Assembly: GCF_001275675.1 (NCBI RefSeq)
Contig: NZ_LITM01000002.1
Location: 441,257 to 505,256 of the forward strand
Origin: Lysinibacillus sp. FJAT-14745
Lineage (GTDB): Bacteria > Bacillota > Bacilli > Bacillales_A > Planococcaceae
Length of the DNA stretch: 64,000 nt
Reading direction: 5' to 3'
Position numbers and translations under genes: made by a program. Positions 1-8,560 of the stretch are shown one piece after another; position 1 is the stretch's first letter; each line of letters starts with the position of its first letter. The notes beneath the pieces are model-generated. The model had not been told where the DNA came from. It saw only the letters and a program-made list of their open reading frames with translations, and ran no database searches.

Positions 1-754
1 TCTTACTTCTATTCGTTCAACATTAATGTCTAAATCTAAATAGTTTTTAATTATTTAAGTTCCTTTCGAATTTCCATTATCTTTGCCACTGGAAGCTTTG
101 CAATTTCAGCAATCCATTGATCGTCAGCACCCGTTTCAATCAAACCAGTGATTATTTGTTTAATGCCTTGTTCAATTCCTTGTTCAATTCCTTGTTCAAT
201 TCCTTGCTCAAATCCTTCCTGCCTTTCTAATTCTAAAACTGCAGCAAGTGTCGGCGGTAAATCCTCTTTATATAGATGCAACATTTCTTCCCCCTCTCTA
301 ATTTCCGCTTTGACATCTCTTACAAGTCGCTTAGACATCGTTCTTTGGTAGGTTCAATAGATAATCAAAAAATAAAGCAACGCTCTTACTTCTATTCGTT
401 CAACATTAATGTCTAAATCTAAATAGTTTTTAATTATTTAAGTTCCTTTCGAATTTCCATTATCTTTGACACTGGAAGCTTTGCAATTTCAGCAATCCAT
501 TGATCGTCAGCACCCGTTTCAATCAAACCAGTGATTATTTGTTTAATGCCTTGTTCAATTCCTTGCTCAATTCCTTGCTCAAATCCTTCCTGTCTTTCTA
601 ATTCCAAAACTGCAGCAAGTGTCGGCGGTAAATCCTCTTTATATAGATGCAACATTTCTTCCTCCTCTCTAATTTCCTCTTTTACATCTCTTACAAGTTG
701 CTCAGTCATAGTTCTTGGTAGTTTCAATAAAAAATCAATAAAGTAAAGCAACGC
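1..754. repeat. Tandem duplication of nuclease-gene 3' end
   Basis: Bases 1-383 and 384-754 are near-identical direct copies covering the 3' part of the Rpn-type gene and its downstream flank. The first copy is 12 bases longer because it has one more 12-base unit (CCTTGTTCAATT on the plus strand, encoding GIEQ). The duplication begins at or before the window edge, so a further copy may lie outside. Confidence 0.9.
51..338 (-). pseudogene. Truncated duplicate of Rpn-type nuclease C-terminus
   Basis: This 95-codon frame matches the last third of the neighbouring 320-residue nuclease almost residue for residue, including the E-Q-G-I repeat region (one extra GIEQ) and the C-terminal IMEIRKELK. 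It lacks the whole PD-(D/E)XK catalytic half. Homology continues upstream of its ATG (bases 339-395) but small indels break the frame, and no ribosome site precedes the ATG. It is best read as a 3' fragment left by tandem duplication. Translation as a stand-alone peptide is possible but unsupported. Confidence 0.8.
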
Positions 755-1396
755 TCTTACTTCTGTTCGTTCAACATTATTTAATGACCACACTTCTCTT
801 AACAAAGCTCTTTTGTAAGCACTACGAAGGTTCATTTCGTTTTTTGTTTGATTTAAATAAATTGATGCAAGTAACGCTTTACTAAACAGCTTCGGTGATT
901 TTTTCAATTCTTCTTCATCAAAATCTGACACAACAAACTTATTAAAAGTGTACATAATTTCTGTACCATAATACTTTTCATAATACCGATTCGTGCTTTT
1001 TGTACTCTTATTCGTAAAAATAGCAATAGATACAACCTTCTTACCATATCGATCTCTGATTCGATAGAAGTACTCAAACATACGCTTCGCAAAATGTACT
1101 TCATCTACAGCTTGTACTTCCGTATGAATAAGAATCCATTGCTCTTCTCCACTTTTAAGATGAACCTTCGCAATTTGGTCAGCTACTTTGCGCCCTTGAC
1201 GATGCTCAATAATTTCTTTGAAAAGCTCCTGTTGCAAAAACTCTGCTTGCTTTGAAAAATTTACTTCTGCGTGTAACTCTGGCAAAAAGAACAACAAAAA
1301 ATCTTCAAACAAATCCGCAATTAACTTTTTCCATAGATTATCTTGATTCACTTGACTAAGCTTATAGACATCTGGTTTCTCCAAAACTAGCTGCAT
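434..1396 (-). CDS. Rpn family / PD-(D/E)XK transposase-like nuclease
   Basis: A 320-residue protein of the Rpn/YhgA-like group, recombination-promoting nucleases with a PD-(D/E)XK fold. Visible core: Asp73 in VADQIAKV, then E93-V-Q95 in LIHTEVQ, then the conserved FAKRMFEYFYRIRDRYG stretch at about 102-118. The C-terminal third is helical and carries a short GIEQ tandem repeat near 272-286. A start 17 codons upstream is open, but AAGGGGGG sits about 8 bases before this ATG, so I chose it. Family members often occur in many copies and vary at the C-terminus by microrepeat change, which the duplication downstream shows happening here. The biological role in this organism is unknown. Confidence 0.82.
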   Translation of the reverse strand: MQLVLEKPDVYKLSQVNQDNLWKKLIADLFEDFLLFFLPELHAEVNFSKQAEFLQQELFKEIIEHRQGRKVADQIAKVHLKSGEEQWILIHTEVQAVDEVHFAKRMFEYFYRIRDRYGKKVVSIAIFTNKSTKSTNRYYEKYYGTEIMYTFNKFVVSDFDEEELKKSPKLFSKALLASIYLNQTKNEMNLRSAYKRALLREVWSLNNVERTEVRALLYFIDFLLKLPRTMTEQLVRDVKEEIREEEEMLHLYKEDLPPTLAAVLELERQEGFEQGIEQGIEQGIKQIITGLIETGADDQWIAEIAKLPVSKIMEIRKELK

Positions 1397-1504
1397 TATA
1401 ATTACATCCCCCCTTTTCTTTAAATCCATTATAGCTAACACGAACATAAGTTTCTATACTATTATTATATTTTTATGAACATTAAAACTATTCTCTATAA
1501 TTAT

Positions 1505-1533
1505 TTCACTTTCCGAAATAGTTTCGTTATAAT
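1505..1533 (+). promoter_or_regulatory. Putative pepF promoter
   Basis: TTCACT, a 17-base spacer and a consensus TATAAT lie 33 bases before pepF. The spacer contains the inverted repeat CGAAATAGTTTCG, which could be an operator. The -35 is weak. Confidence 0.5.
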
Positions 1534-1565
1534 GGAATCACTTACTTAAAAAGGGGTGTTAATTA

Positions 1566-3380
1566 ATGGAGGTATTACCATTACGAAAAGATGTACCCGT
1601 AGAACAAACATGGGATTTAACAGATTTACTTGAAAATGACGCGGATTTTGAACCTGCTTTAGCGAAGCTTGTGGAAGATGCAATAAATTTTGAACGCACG
1701 TATCAAGGTACAATTACGGATGCCCAAAAGGTAATTGATGTTTTAACTGCTTATGAAGCACTATATGAAAGCATAGTTCCTATTGGTACTTATGCAAGCT
1801 TAAATAATCAAGCTGATCATACAGATAACGAAGCCCAAATGCGTGCTGCAAAATATGGTACGGCAGTCGGAAAAATAAGTAGTACATTTTCATTCGTACG
1901 CAGTGAATTACTAGCACTAGATGTGTCTGTTTTAGAGGAAGCAGCTACATTGAGCCCTAATTATAAAGTCTATTTAGAGGAATTATTAAAACAAAAGCCT
2001 CATCAGCTACATCCAGAGGTAGAAAAAGCACTAGCTTCATTTAGCTCTACTTTTGATGCACCATATGAAACGTATAATACGACAAAGCTTGTAGATATGC
2101 ATTTTGGAGAGTTTGAGGCCAATGGCGAAAAACATCCACTTAGTTTTGTATTATACGAAAATGATTGGGAGTTTGACGCTGATACAAAAGTACGCCATGC
2201 TGCATTCCAAGCATTTTCAAATAAATTACGCGATTATCAGCACACAACTGCGAAAATTTATAATACACATATTCAACAGGAAAAAACAATGGCGGATTTA
2301 CGTGGCTTTGACTCTATCATTGATTACTTACTTTTTGATCAGGATGTTGATCGTACGCTTTATAATCGTCAAATAGATCTGATTACGAAAGAGCTTGCAC
2401 CTCATATGCGCCGTTACGCAAAGCTTATTCAACAAGCAAATGACATTGAAAAAATGACATTTGCTGATTTAAAGATTGCCCTTGATCCAGACTATGATCC
2501 GAAATTAACAATGGCTGAAGCAAAAGAATATGTTGAAAAAGCTTTAGACGTTATGGGTGAGGATTACAAAGAGATGATCGAAAAGGCGTTTAACGAGCGC
2601 TGGATTGATTATGCACCAAACAAAGGAAAATCGACTGGGGCATTCTGTTCAAGTCCATATGGTAGTCATCCGTATATTTTAATGTCTTGGAATGAACGTA
2701 TGAATGAGGTATTCACTTTAATTCATGAGCTTGGGCATGCAGGTCATTTTGTGAATGCACATGCCCATCAATCCTATTTTAACAGTCGTCCTTCGTTATA
2801 CTTTATCGAGGCACCATCAACAATGAATGAAATGCTACTAGCCAATTATTTATTAACCCATAACGATGATCTTCGCTTCAAACGTTGGGTAATTTCAAAT
2901 ATTGTGTCCAAAACGTATTATCATAACTTCGTCACACACTTACTAGAGGCAGCTTATCAACGAAAAGTATATGAATTAATCGACGCTGGAGAGGCAGTAA
3001 ATGCTACCGTTTTAAATCAATTAAAACGCTCAGTATTAGAAGATTTCTGGGGTGACACTGTCGATATTACTGAGGGAGCCGAGCTTACTTGGATGCGTCA
3101 ACCACACTATTATATGGGCTTATATCCATACACATATAGCGCTGGCTTAACAATTTCTACACAAGTATCCAAGCGGATCTTAAAAGAAGGTAAGACGGCT
3201 GTAGATGAATGGTTAGCAGTACTTCAAGCTGGAGGTACGAAATCACCTGTAGAGCTAGCTCAAATGGCGGGTGTCGATGTTACAACAGACCAGCCACTTC
3301 GAGATACGATAGCTTACATTGGTCACCTTATTGATGAGCTTGAACGATTAACGATAGAAATGGGAGCTGTAAAAGGCTAA
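1566..3380 (+). CDS. pepF: Oligoendopeptidase F (M3 family)
   Basis: A cytosolic zinc metallopeptidase that cuts short oligopeptides. It has 604 residues, the usual length for PepF. The HExxH zinc motif is H387-E388-L-G-H391 and the third ligand is Glu415 in FIEAPSTMNE. The N-terminal helical PepF/M3 domain precedes the catalytic half. The ATG follows AAGGGGTG at normal spacing, and the gene ends at a strong terminator, so it appears monocistronic. No signal peptide. Nothing unusual seen. Confidence 0.95.
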   Translation: MEVLPLRKDVPVEQTWDLTDLLENDADFEPALAKLVEDAINFERTYQGTITDAQKVIDVLTAYEALYESIVPIGTYASLNNQADHTDNEAQMRAAKYGTAVGKISSTFSFVRSELLALDVSVLEEAATLSPNYKVYLEELLKQKPHQLHPEVEKALASFSSTFDAPYETYNTTKLVDMHFGEFEANGEKHPLSFVLYENDWEFDADTKVRHAAFQAFSNKLRDYQHTTAKIYNTHIQQEKTMADLRGFDSIIDYLLFDQDVDRTLYNRQIDLITKELAPHMRRYAKLIQQANDIEKMTFADLKIALDPDYDPKLTMAEAKEYVEKALDVMGEDYKEMIEKAFNERWIDYAPNKGKSTGAFCSSPYGSHPYILMSWNERMNEVFTLIHELGHAGHFVNAHAHQSYFNSRPSLYFIEAPSTMNEMLLANYLLTHNDDLRFKRWVISNIVSKTYYHNFVTHLLEAAYQRKVYELIDAGEAVNATVLNQLKRSVLEDFWGDTVDITEGAELTWMRQPHYYMGLYPYTYSAGLTISTQVSKRILKEGKTAVDEWLAVLQAGGTKSPVELAQMAGVDVTTDQPLRDTIAYIGHLIDELERLTIEMGAVKG

Positions 3381-3390
3381 ACAAAGCGAG

Positions 3391-3435
3391 AACCATCTAT
3401 GCTATTTCTAAAGCGTAGATGGTTTTCTTTTTTTA
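3391..3435 (+). terminator. Terminator after pepF
   Basis: Stem AACCATCTATGC / GCGTAGATGGTT (one wobble pair), followed by a T-rich run. Confidence 0.85.
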
Positions 3436-3608
3436 GTTCTAAGCTGGTAATTTCGTACATATACTAGAATCAGGGCGTCCATCCACATTTTTTGATATTT
3501 CTAAATAGACTATCATTTTCCTTCGTACAAATGTACCGTTATTATTAAATGTATGCAATTTATTTAGCAATATTCGACTAACAATTTTCAAAGGAAGTGT
3601 TTCTAATT

Positions 3609-4592
3609 ATGGTAAAACGTAATGACCCATGCCCATGCGGTAGCGGCAAAAAATATAAAAAATGTTGTGAAGGTAAACAGCAGGTTACAGTAGAAGCTGT
3701 AGCAATCGAAGAATTAGAGCGTGTATTACAAACATTTTACTTAGAATATCCAGAACGCAAAGATGTTCATGCCTATATCGAACATGTAGGTACATGGCAG
3801 CCTAAATTAGAGAGCGTACTACAAAGAGAGCTAATTGAGGCGATCGCGTTAGACGACTTCTTCTTCCATCAAGAGCCATCTATTTGGAAAGGTTACTTAA
3901 AGAAAACAAAGAAAAAAACGGTAAGACCTTCTACAGTAAAAGTGTTAGAAGACTGGTCACAACCTCAGCTATTTATTGGTTCCGTGTCAGTTGTAGAAGA
4001 AAAATATTTCAAAGCTACACATGTGTTAACAAATGAAGAAATTTATATTCGTCGTGAAAATGACAAACCAATCCCTGAAGGTATGCATGTTTTTGCATTC
4101 ATCTTACCAGATGGTACAAAAAAATCAGAGTATTATTTAGCTGTTTCAACGCTTATCTTCTTCCCGGAAGATCATGCAAAGGTATTTGCGCAATTTAAGC
4201 AAAATTTTGAGACTTCTGAGAAGAAGGTTGGTGCATTCTTAAAAGAAGAGCATTTATCCTTCTGGGAGTTACTTGTGTCGAACGGTTATAAAGGCGAGGA
4301 ATTCACGAACTTTGAGAGCAATGTAATCACACAAGTTAAAGATTTCCTTGAGCAAAATGAGCGAGAAACAGCTCCTATGTTAGAGCTTTTAGAGGACTAT
4401 TTAATTGAAGGACAACCATCTGCGCGCAAAGAGGCTGCCATTGCTGCTGGCGCGATTCGATATGGTCAAGAAAAAGAGCTATTCGAGTCGCTATCTATGA
4501 CAGTAAAAGAAATTGCAGCGACGTTCGATATTTCAGCTTCCTCTCTCACAAAATACTACCAAGACTTAAGTAACTATGCTTCAGCTAAATAA
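3609..4592 (+). CDS. SEC-C metal-binding domain protein
   Basis: A 327-residue protein that opens with a SEC-C zinc motif: C8-P-C10-G-S-G-K-K-Y-K-K-C19-C20. SEC-C motifs bind zinc and occur at the end of SecA and in many stand-alone proteins. The middle is not recognised. The last 30 residues (TVKEIAATFDISASSLTKYY) look like a helix-turn-helix, suggesting nucleic-acid contact. An in-frame GTG lies 12 bases upstream, but AAGGAAG is better placed for the ATG used here. No signal peptide or membrane segment. Function unknown; regulator or ribosome-associated factor are both guesses. Confidence 0.85.
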   Translation: MVKRNDPCPCGSGKKYKKCCEGKQQVTVEAVAIEELERVLQTFYLEYPERKDVHAYIEHVGTWQPKLESVLQRELIEAIALDDFFFHQEPSIWKGYLKKTKKKTVRPSTVKVLEDWSQPQLFIGSVSVVEEKYFKATHVLTNEEIYIRRENDKPIPEGMHVFAFILPDGTKKSEYYLAVSTLIFFPEDHAKVFAQFKQNFETSEKKVGAFLKEEHLSFWELLVSNGYKGEEFTNFESNVITQVKDFLEQNERETAPMLELLEDYLIEGQPSARKEAAIAAGAIRYGQEKELFESLSMTVKEIAATFDISASSLTKYYQDLSNYASAK

Positions 4593-4597
4593 TGCTT

Positions 4598-4646
4598 AAA
4601 ATTGCGCCACACGCTCTAAGCAATCTTGGAGTGTGCGGCGCATTTT
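4598..4646 (+). terminator. Terminator after SEC-C gene
   Basis: Imperfect stem GCGCCACACGCTC / GAGTGTGCGGCGC followed by ATTTTAG. Confidence 0.65.
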
Positions 4647-4654
4647 AGTCTACA

Positions 4655-4713
4655 TAGAAAAAAGCTACAGTTGTTATCGGCAGTGAGCCAACAACAAAGT
4701 AGCTTTTTCTATG
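4655..4713. terminator. Long bidirectional hairpin
   Basis: TAGAAAAAAGCTAC..GTTGTT pairs with AACAAC..GTAGCTTTTTCTA. The A and T ends let it stop transcription from both sides; it separates the SEC-C gene from the opposing zinc-finger gene. Confidence 0.75.
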
Positions 4714-4901
4714 GTAACCAACCAATACTATTTTTTCCGAACATATTGTTATTTATGCATCGAATTTAGTAAATATGATTATTTATTAATCAAAAACGAA
4801 ACTTTTATCATTAAGCTTTACTTTATTTAAACATAGTCCGTTTAGTACCTATGATTGCTTTGCCACCATTGAAAAGACATTTCTGTTATATGTTAAAAAC
4901 A

Positions 4902-5093
4902 TTATTTACTATATACCTTCAGGAGCTCTTCTCCGAGAAATTGTAGTCGCTCTCCTACTGAGCAGGCTTCAATACAGAAACGATGAGCTCCAGGTTTCCC
5001 ACGCTCTTTTCGTAATTGCTTTATCACTAAGCAATCCGCACAATACGTATCATGCAGTTCATCAATATCTTTCATAACCGTCACTTTATCCAA
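4902..5093 (-). CDS. Small zinc-finger domain protein
   Basis: A 63-residue cytosolic protein with C18-x2-C21 and H37-x2-C40-x3-C44, matching the small Bacillus zinc-finger family formerly called DUF2602. The start is TTG at 5093 after AAAGGAG with a rather long spacing; an in-frame GTG or ATG a few codons in is possible. It is followed by a gene-free 190-base stretch and the hairpin at 4655-4713. Role unknown; the family is usually annotated only by its metal site. Confidence 0.75.
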   Translation of the reverse strand: MDKVTVMKDIDELHDTYCADCLVIKQLRKERGKPGAHRFCIEACSVGERLQFLGEELLKVYSK

Positions 5094-5262
5094 ATTGAAC
5101 TCTCGCTCCTTTCACGTCCAAATTTCGCTTCTTACTATTATGAAGTGAACATTTTGAACAAGCAACTATTTTGTTTATCCATTTAACATCTACTTAGATA
5201 TTGTGAAAAAGCACTATTGATGTACAATTAAAGTAAAATCTAAATCAAAAAGTAGGGATTTT

Positions 5263-5655
5263 ATGTTAGAAGTATATATAGATGCTGCTAGTGCAGGAAA
5301 TCCTGGTCCCAGTGGTATTGGCATATTTATTAAAGGCGAAGGCCATCATATACAAATCAGTGAGTATATAGGGCAGGCCAATAATCATATTGCTGAGTTT
5401 ACTGCCTTAGTACGTGGCCTTGAAGAAGCACTAAAGTTAAGTTCAAACCTAATCTCAGTGCGCTCTGATTCAAAAATTGTTGTTGCCTCTATGGAAAAAG
5501 AATATGTGAAAAATGAGGAATTTAAACCTTATCTTGAGCAGGCACTTACACTTGCGAGTAACTTCGATTTATTTTTCATCAAATGGGTTCCAGATACGCA
5601 AAATAAAGCTGCAGATGCACTTGCACGTAAAGCAATTCAAAAAGAAAAAAATTAA
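5263..5655 (+). CDS. Ribonuclease HI-like protein
   Basis: A 130-residue RNase H-fold protein. All four expected acidic residues are present: D7 (YIDAAS), E45 (HIAEFTAL), D69 (RSDSK) and D118 (NKAADALA), so it is predicted to cut RNA in RNA-DNA hybrids. It is shorter than E. coli RnhA (155 residues) and lacks its basic protrusion, as do the YpeP/YpdQ-type Bacillus proteins. A TAGGGA ribosome site precedes the ATG. Monocistronic by spacing. In vivo activity cannot be judged from sequence. Confidence 0.85.
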   Translation: MLEVYIDAASAGNPGPSGIGIFIKGEGHHIQISEYIGQANNHIAEFTALVRGLEEALKLSSNLISVRSDSKIVVASMEKEYVKNEEFKPYLEQALTLASNFDLFFIKWVPDTQNKAADALARKAIQKEKN

Positions 5656-5913
5656 ACTATGGAGACTGTCCCTCGGTCTCCTCCCTTCATCTGCCTTCAC
5701 TTCATTCAGATACTTAATATCCCCCAATATTTCATTTTTATCATCTTCATTTTCATATATAAACAAAACATATGCTCATAATAAACCGCATAGGAAACGC
5801 CAAGTCCCCATCCAATCAACTTACAAAAGTCACCCCTGATTTTTCATGATGAGCCATTAAGTAATTTGCTTTACAATTATTAACAGGATAATTGTATCCT
5901 TAATGTTATTTTA
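5656..5913. other. Intergenic stretch without recognisable gene
   Basis: Together with the palindrome region that follows, about 335 bases separate the RNase H-like gene from the LysM hydrolase. Short open frames overlap it, but none has a ribosome site or a recognisable product. Confidence 0.6.
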
Positions 5914-5939
5914 TTGACATGCTATTGTAATATTACAAT
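5914..5939 (+). promoter_or_regulatory. TTGACA box and 16-base palindrome
   Basis: A consensus TTGACA is followed four bases later by the perfect palindrome ATTGTAATATTACAAT, about 50 bases before the cell-wall hydrolase start. It resembles a repressor operator over a promoter. It is like Fur/PerR/Zur boxes but lacks their central base. The exact -10 is ambiguous in the TA-rich sequence downstream. Confidence 0.5.
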
Positions 5940-5991
5940 GTTAATATCATATATATATTAAACTTTTGAAGTTTTTAGGAGGATACATATT

Positions 5992-6678
5992 ATGAAAAAG
6001 AATAAAAAGTATAGATGGGGATTGAAATTAGCTACATTGGCTTTAAGTTCATCTGTACTTTTTTCAACAATTGACACAGCATCAGCGGCAACTCATACAG
6101 TAAAATCAGGTGATTCTTTATGGAAGATTGCCAATCAGTACGGTGTTACTTACCAAACATTGATGAAATGGAATAACTTATCTTCTTCAACAATTCGCGT
6201 TGGACAAAAGTTAAACCTCAATACCTCATTAAAATCAGCAACAATATCAACACCTACACCTAAACAAACAGCTGCAGCTACACCTAAACCAACAGTTACA
6301 GTTTCAGTTACACATAAACCAACAGCTAACCTAGTGCAAGTTGCTAAACAACACTTAGGCGTAAAATACACATTTGGTGGAAGCAAACCGAGTACAGGTT
6401 TTGATTGCTCAGGCTATGTTACTTACGTTTTTAATAATGCTGGTATTTCAACAGCTCGTAAGTCAGCAGCAGGTTTTTACAATACAGCTAAAAAAATAAG
6501 TTCACCTCAAGTAGGCGATTTAGTATTTTTCTCTAATACATATATTGAGGGTATCTCACATGTAGGCATTTATCTTGGAAATAATCAAATGATTAGCGCA
6601 AGTGACGGTGGTGTTTCAGTAGCTAACATCAATAGCACTTATTGGAAAAAACACTTTACTGGATATGGTCGTATATAG
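5992..6678 (+). CDS. Secreted LysM-NlpC/P60 cell-wall endopeptidase
   Basis: A 228-residue peptidoglycan hydrolase. Residues 1-33 are a Sec signal peptide ending ASA-A. One LysM domain spans about 35-77 (HTVKSGDSLWKIANQYGV..VGQKLNL). A Thr/Pro/Lys-rich linker runs to 113, then an NlpC/P60 domain to the end. The catalytic Cys is C139 (FDCSGY) and the His is H190 (ISHVGIY). Where many relatives have His at the third position, this protein reads Ser202 (MISAS). It resembles the LytE/LytF/CwlS DL-endopeptidases, which have more LysM copies. Strong AGGAGG site; single-gene unit with its own terminator. Confidence 0.93.
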   Translation: MKKNKKYRWGLKLATLALSSSVLFSTIDTASAATHTVKSGDSLWKIANQYGVTYQTLMKWNNLSSSTIRVGQKLNLNTSLKSATISTPTPKQTAAATPKPTVTVSVTHKPTANLVQVAKQHLGVKYTFGGSKPSTGFDCSGYVTYVFNNAGISTARKSAAGFYNTAKKISSPQVGDLVFFSNTYIEGISHVGIYLGNNQMISASDGGVSVANINSTYWKKHFTGYGRI

Positions 6679-6724
6679 TGAATAACAAAAACAGTTGGGA
6701 TGTCCCAACTGTTTTTGTTATTCA
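6679..6724. terminator. Bidirectional terminator
   Basis: A perfect stem starting directly after the stop codon, TGAATAACAAAAACAGTTGG and its complement, closing convergent genes. Confidence 0.92.
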
Positions 6725-6751
6725 TGTGCTACTTTTTTCGATTTTATTTTA

Positions 6752-6808
6752 ATCCGCCTGAGGCTTTAACTTCTTTCAGCGGATATTTGCCTGCTGGAAG
6801 AAGTTAAA
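6752..6808. repeat. Composite-repeat fragment (module C) in MFS 3' end
   Basis: GGCTTTAACTTCTTTCAGC and its inverse CTGGAAGAAGTTAAA form the module C hairpin seen intact at 22408-22455. It covers the last codons and the stop of the MFS gene. Confidence 0.75.
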
Positions 6809-7959
6809 CGCACTAAATAAATGATAAAGACAACCACTAGTAAGCCTGCTCCTGTTAGATAAACAGAAGAATAGCCCGCTTGCACTGCCACTATTCCTAA
6901 AATATAAGAGCCTAGCGCAATGCCAATGTCAAACATCGTAAAGTACGTTGCGGTTGCGTAACCACTGCGTGAATGTGACGCAGACTGAACAGCTAATGCT
7001 TGTAAACTTGTAGTCACTGCTCCGTAGCCAAATCCAACAAAGATGGCTGCAAATAAAAATAATGCCGGACCTGAGACAAATGCAAGCATAACAAGACCGA
7101 TAGCAAAGAGTATAATACCAGATATAATAACAAACTGCGGTCCTTTTGTATCATAAAGCTTTCCTGTATACGGACGTGTAATAAGCATTGCTGCTGCAAA
7201 AACTGCATAAAATAGACTCGCTACAGCCATTAAATCTTTTTGCTGTGCGTAGACTGATAAAAACGATAGAACACTCGCATATGAAAAAGCTACTAAACTA
7301 GCAATAGCCGCTACCGGAAGCGCTCGACGTTCGAATAAATCATCAAATGTAAACGTCAATTTGCCTTGATGTTCAGGCTTAGGTAAATCATCAGTATTCA
7401 CCGTTACAGCTAAGATGCCTCCTGCTAATATACAAATACTCATCACAATAAATAGTACATTAAAGCTACTATATTGTATAAGCAATAAACCAATGAATGG
7501 CCCAATCACTACTGCTAAGTTAGTAGACATTGTGAAATAGCCTAAACCTGCGCCTTTACGATTGGCTGGTATAATATCCGCTGCTAAAGAGCCAGCTGCT
7601 GTTGTAATAATACTAAAGAAGATCCCTTGAATAAAACGGAGTCCTAGTAAAAGTCCAAAAGGATGAATGAATAAATATAAAACTGTACATAAAAAATAGC
7701 CGATAATTGAAATAACTAAAAGCTTTTTCTTCCCGAAAACATCTAATAGTTTACCTGAAAAGGGACGAACAATAATGGCCGATAATAAAAATCCTGACAG
7801 TAACAATCCCGCTTCCTTTTCTGTCTGGTGTAACTCACCAATCGCATAAAGTGGCAAAGTCGTTACCAACCCATAGAAAACAAAAAATACCGAAATATTT
7901 GTTAAAAAGAGACTAATAAACCGCTTTGTCCATATTTTTGTATTCCCCTCTTGCTGCAT
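6766..7959 (-). CDS. MFS transporter, drug-efflux type
   Basis: About 397 residues with twelve hydrophobic segments, in the major facilitator superfamily. The loop RPFSGKLLDVFGKKK (about 67-81) is the motif A-type signature, repeated in the second half as RPYTGKLYDTKG. It sits five bases after a MarR gene in the same direction, the common layout for a drug- or organic-acid-inducible exporter. GAAAGG precedes the ATG; the TTG three codons earlier has no room for a ribosome site. The final SSSRQISAERS and the stop codon are made by a module C repeat, so the natural C-terminus was probably replaced. Substrate unknown. Confidence 0.85.
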   Translation of the reverse strand: MQQEGNTKIWTKRFISLFLTNISVFFVFYGLVTTLPLYAIGELHQTEKEAGLLLSGFLLSAIIVRPFSGKLLDVFGKKKLLVISIIGYFLCTVLYLFIHPFGLLLGLRFIQGIFFSIITTAAGSLAADIIPANRKGAGLGYFTMSTNLAVVIGPFIGLLLIQYSSFNVLFIVMSICILAGGILAVTVNTDDLPKPEHQGKLTFTFDDLFERRALPVAAIASLVAFSYASVLSFLSVYAQQKDLMAVASLFYAVFAAAMLITRPYTGKLYDTKGPQFVIISGIILFAIGLVMLAFVSGPALFLFAAIFVGFGYGAVTTSLQALAVQSASHSRSGYATATYFTMFDIGIALGSYILGIVAVQAGYSSVYLTGAGLLVVVFIIYLVRLTSSSRQISAERS

Positions 7960-7964
7960 GTTAA

Positions 7965-8363
7965 TCAACCTTTCATTTTTTCCAGTAAAATTATAAATTG
8001 CTGCTGTTCCTCAACAGTCAATGACCCTACCATTTCTTCCTCAAAAGCTAAAATGGTTTTAGTAATAGCCGGCAAATGTTCCTTGGCATATGGTGATAAG
8101 GCAACGATTTTTTCACGTTTATCTTCACCATCAATTCTTAGTACCCAACCTAAGGTCTCGAGTCGAGTAATTGCTCTAGTTATACTCGGTGCCTCAACGT
8201 TTAAATACTTCCAGATTTGTGTTAATGTCATCGGCCCGTGATTATGTAAGCAATATAAAATAGCCCATTGTGAGCTATACAAGTTGTGTTGTTTCAGCAC
8301 TTCATTTAAACAATTCGTTAAATAACGACTTTTTTGGAATAAAGCATGAAATATAGGATTCAT
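7965..8363 (-). CDS. MarR family transcriptional regulator
   Basis: A 132-residue winged-helix repressor with the MarR helix-turn-helix at about 45-70 (MTLTQIWKYLNVEAPSITRAITRLETLGW) and the wing GEDKREKIVALS. It is first in a two-gene unit with the MFS exporter. An AGGAGGAC ribosome site precedes the ATG, and the near-perfect palindrome at 8381-8402 is a likely self-operator. Ligand unknown. Confidence 0.88.
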   Translation of the reverse strand: MNPIFHALFQKSRYLTNCLNEVLKQHNLYSSQWAILYCLHNHGPMTLTQIWKYLNVEAPSITRAITRLETLGWVLRIDGEDKREKIVALSPYAKEHLPAITKTILAFEEEMVGSLTVEEQQQFIILLEKMKG

Positions 8364-8380
8364 GTTATTGTCCTCCTGAA

Positions 8381-8402
8381 TTTATTTACCTAGCTAAATA
8401 AA
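8381..8402 (-). promoter_or_regulatory. Probable MarR operator
   Basis: TTTATTTA-C-CTAG-C-TAAATAAA, a 22-base palindrome with one mismatched pair, 18 bases before the marR start. Position and length fit autoregulation that would also control the exporter. Confidence 0.65.
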
Positions 8403-8453
8403 TACTATACGCTTCATTTTTTTCGTTGTAAAGCATGCCGTTTGAAGTTTTGA

Positions 8454-8537
8454 TTATCAGCGATTTTTTTACTCTTATCAGCGATTTTTCTGCCCTTATC
8501 AGCGATTCCCTCACTTTTATCAGCGATTCTCCACTTC
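8454..8537. repeat. Four 21-base tandem repeats, core TTATCAGCGATT
   Basis: Copies start at 8454, 8475, 8496 and 8517, exactly 21 bases apart. The first 12 bases are invariant; the other nine differ in each copy. Confidence 0.93.
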
Positions 8538-8560
8538 TTTAGCTTTTCCAAAATATCACA

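Noticed and set aside
148-746. Plus-strand frames with an MPCSIPCSIPCS repeat at 148-351 and 531-746
   Set aside because: They are the antisense of the GIEQ-coding microrepeat in the nuclease gene and its duplicate; no ribosome site.
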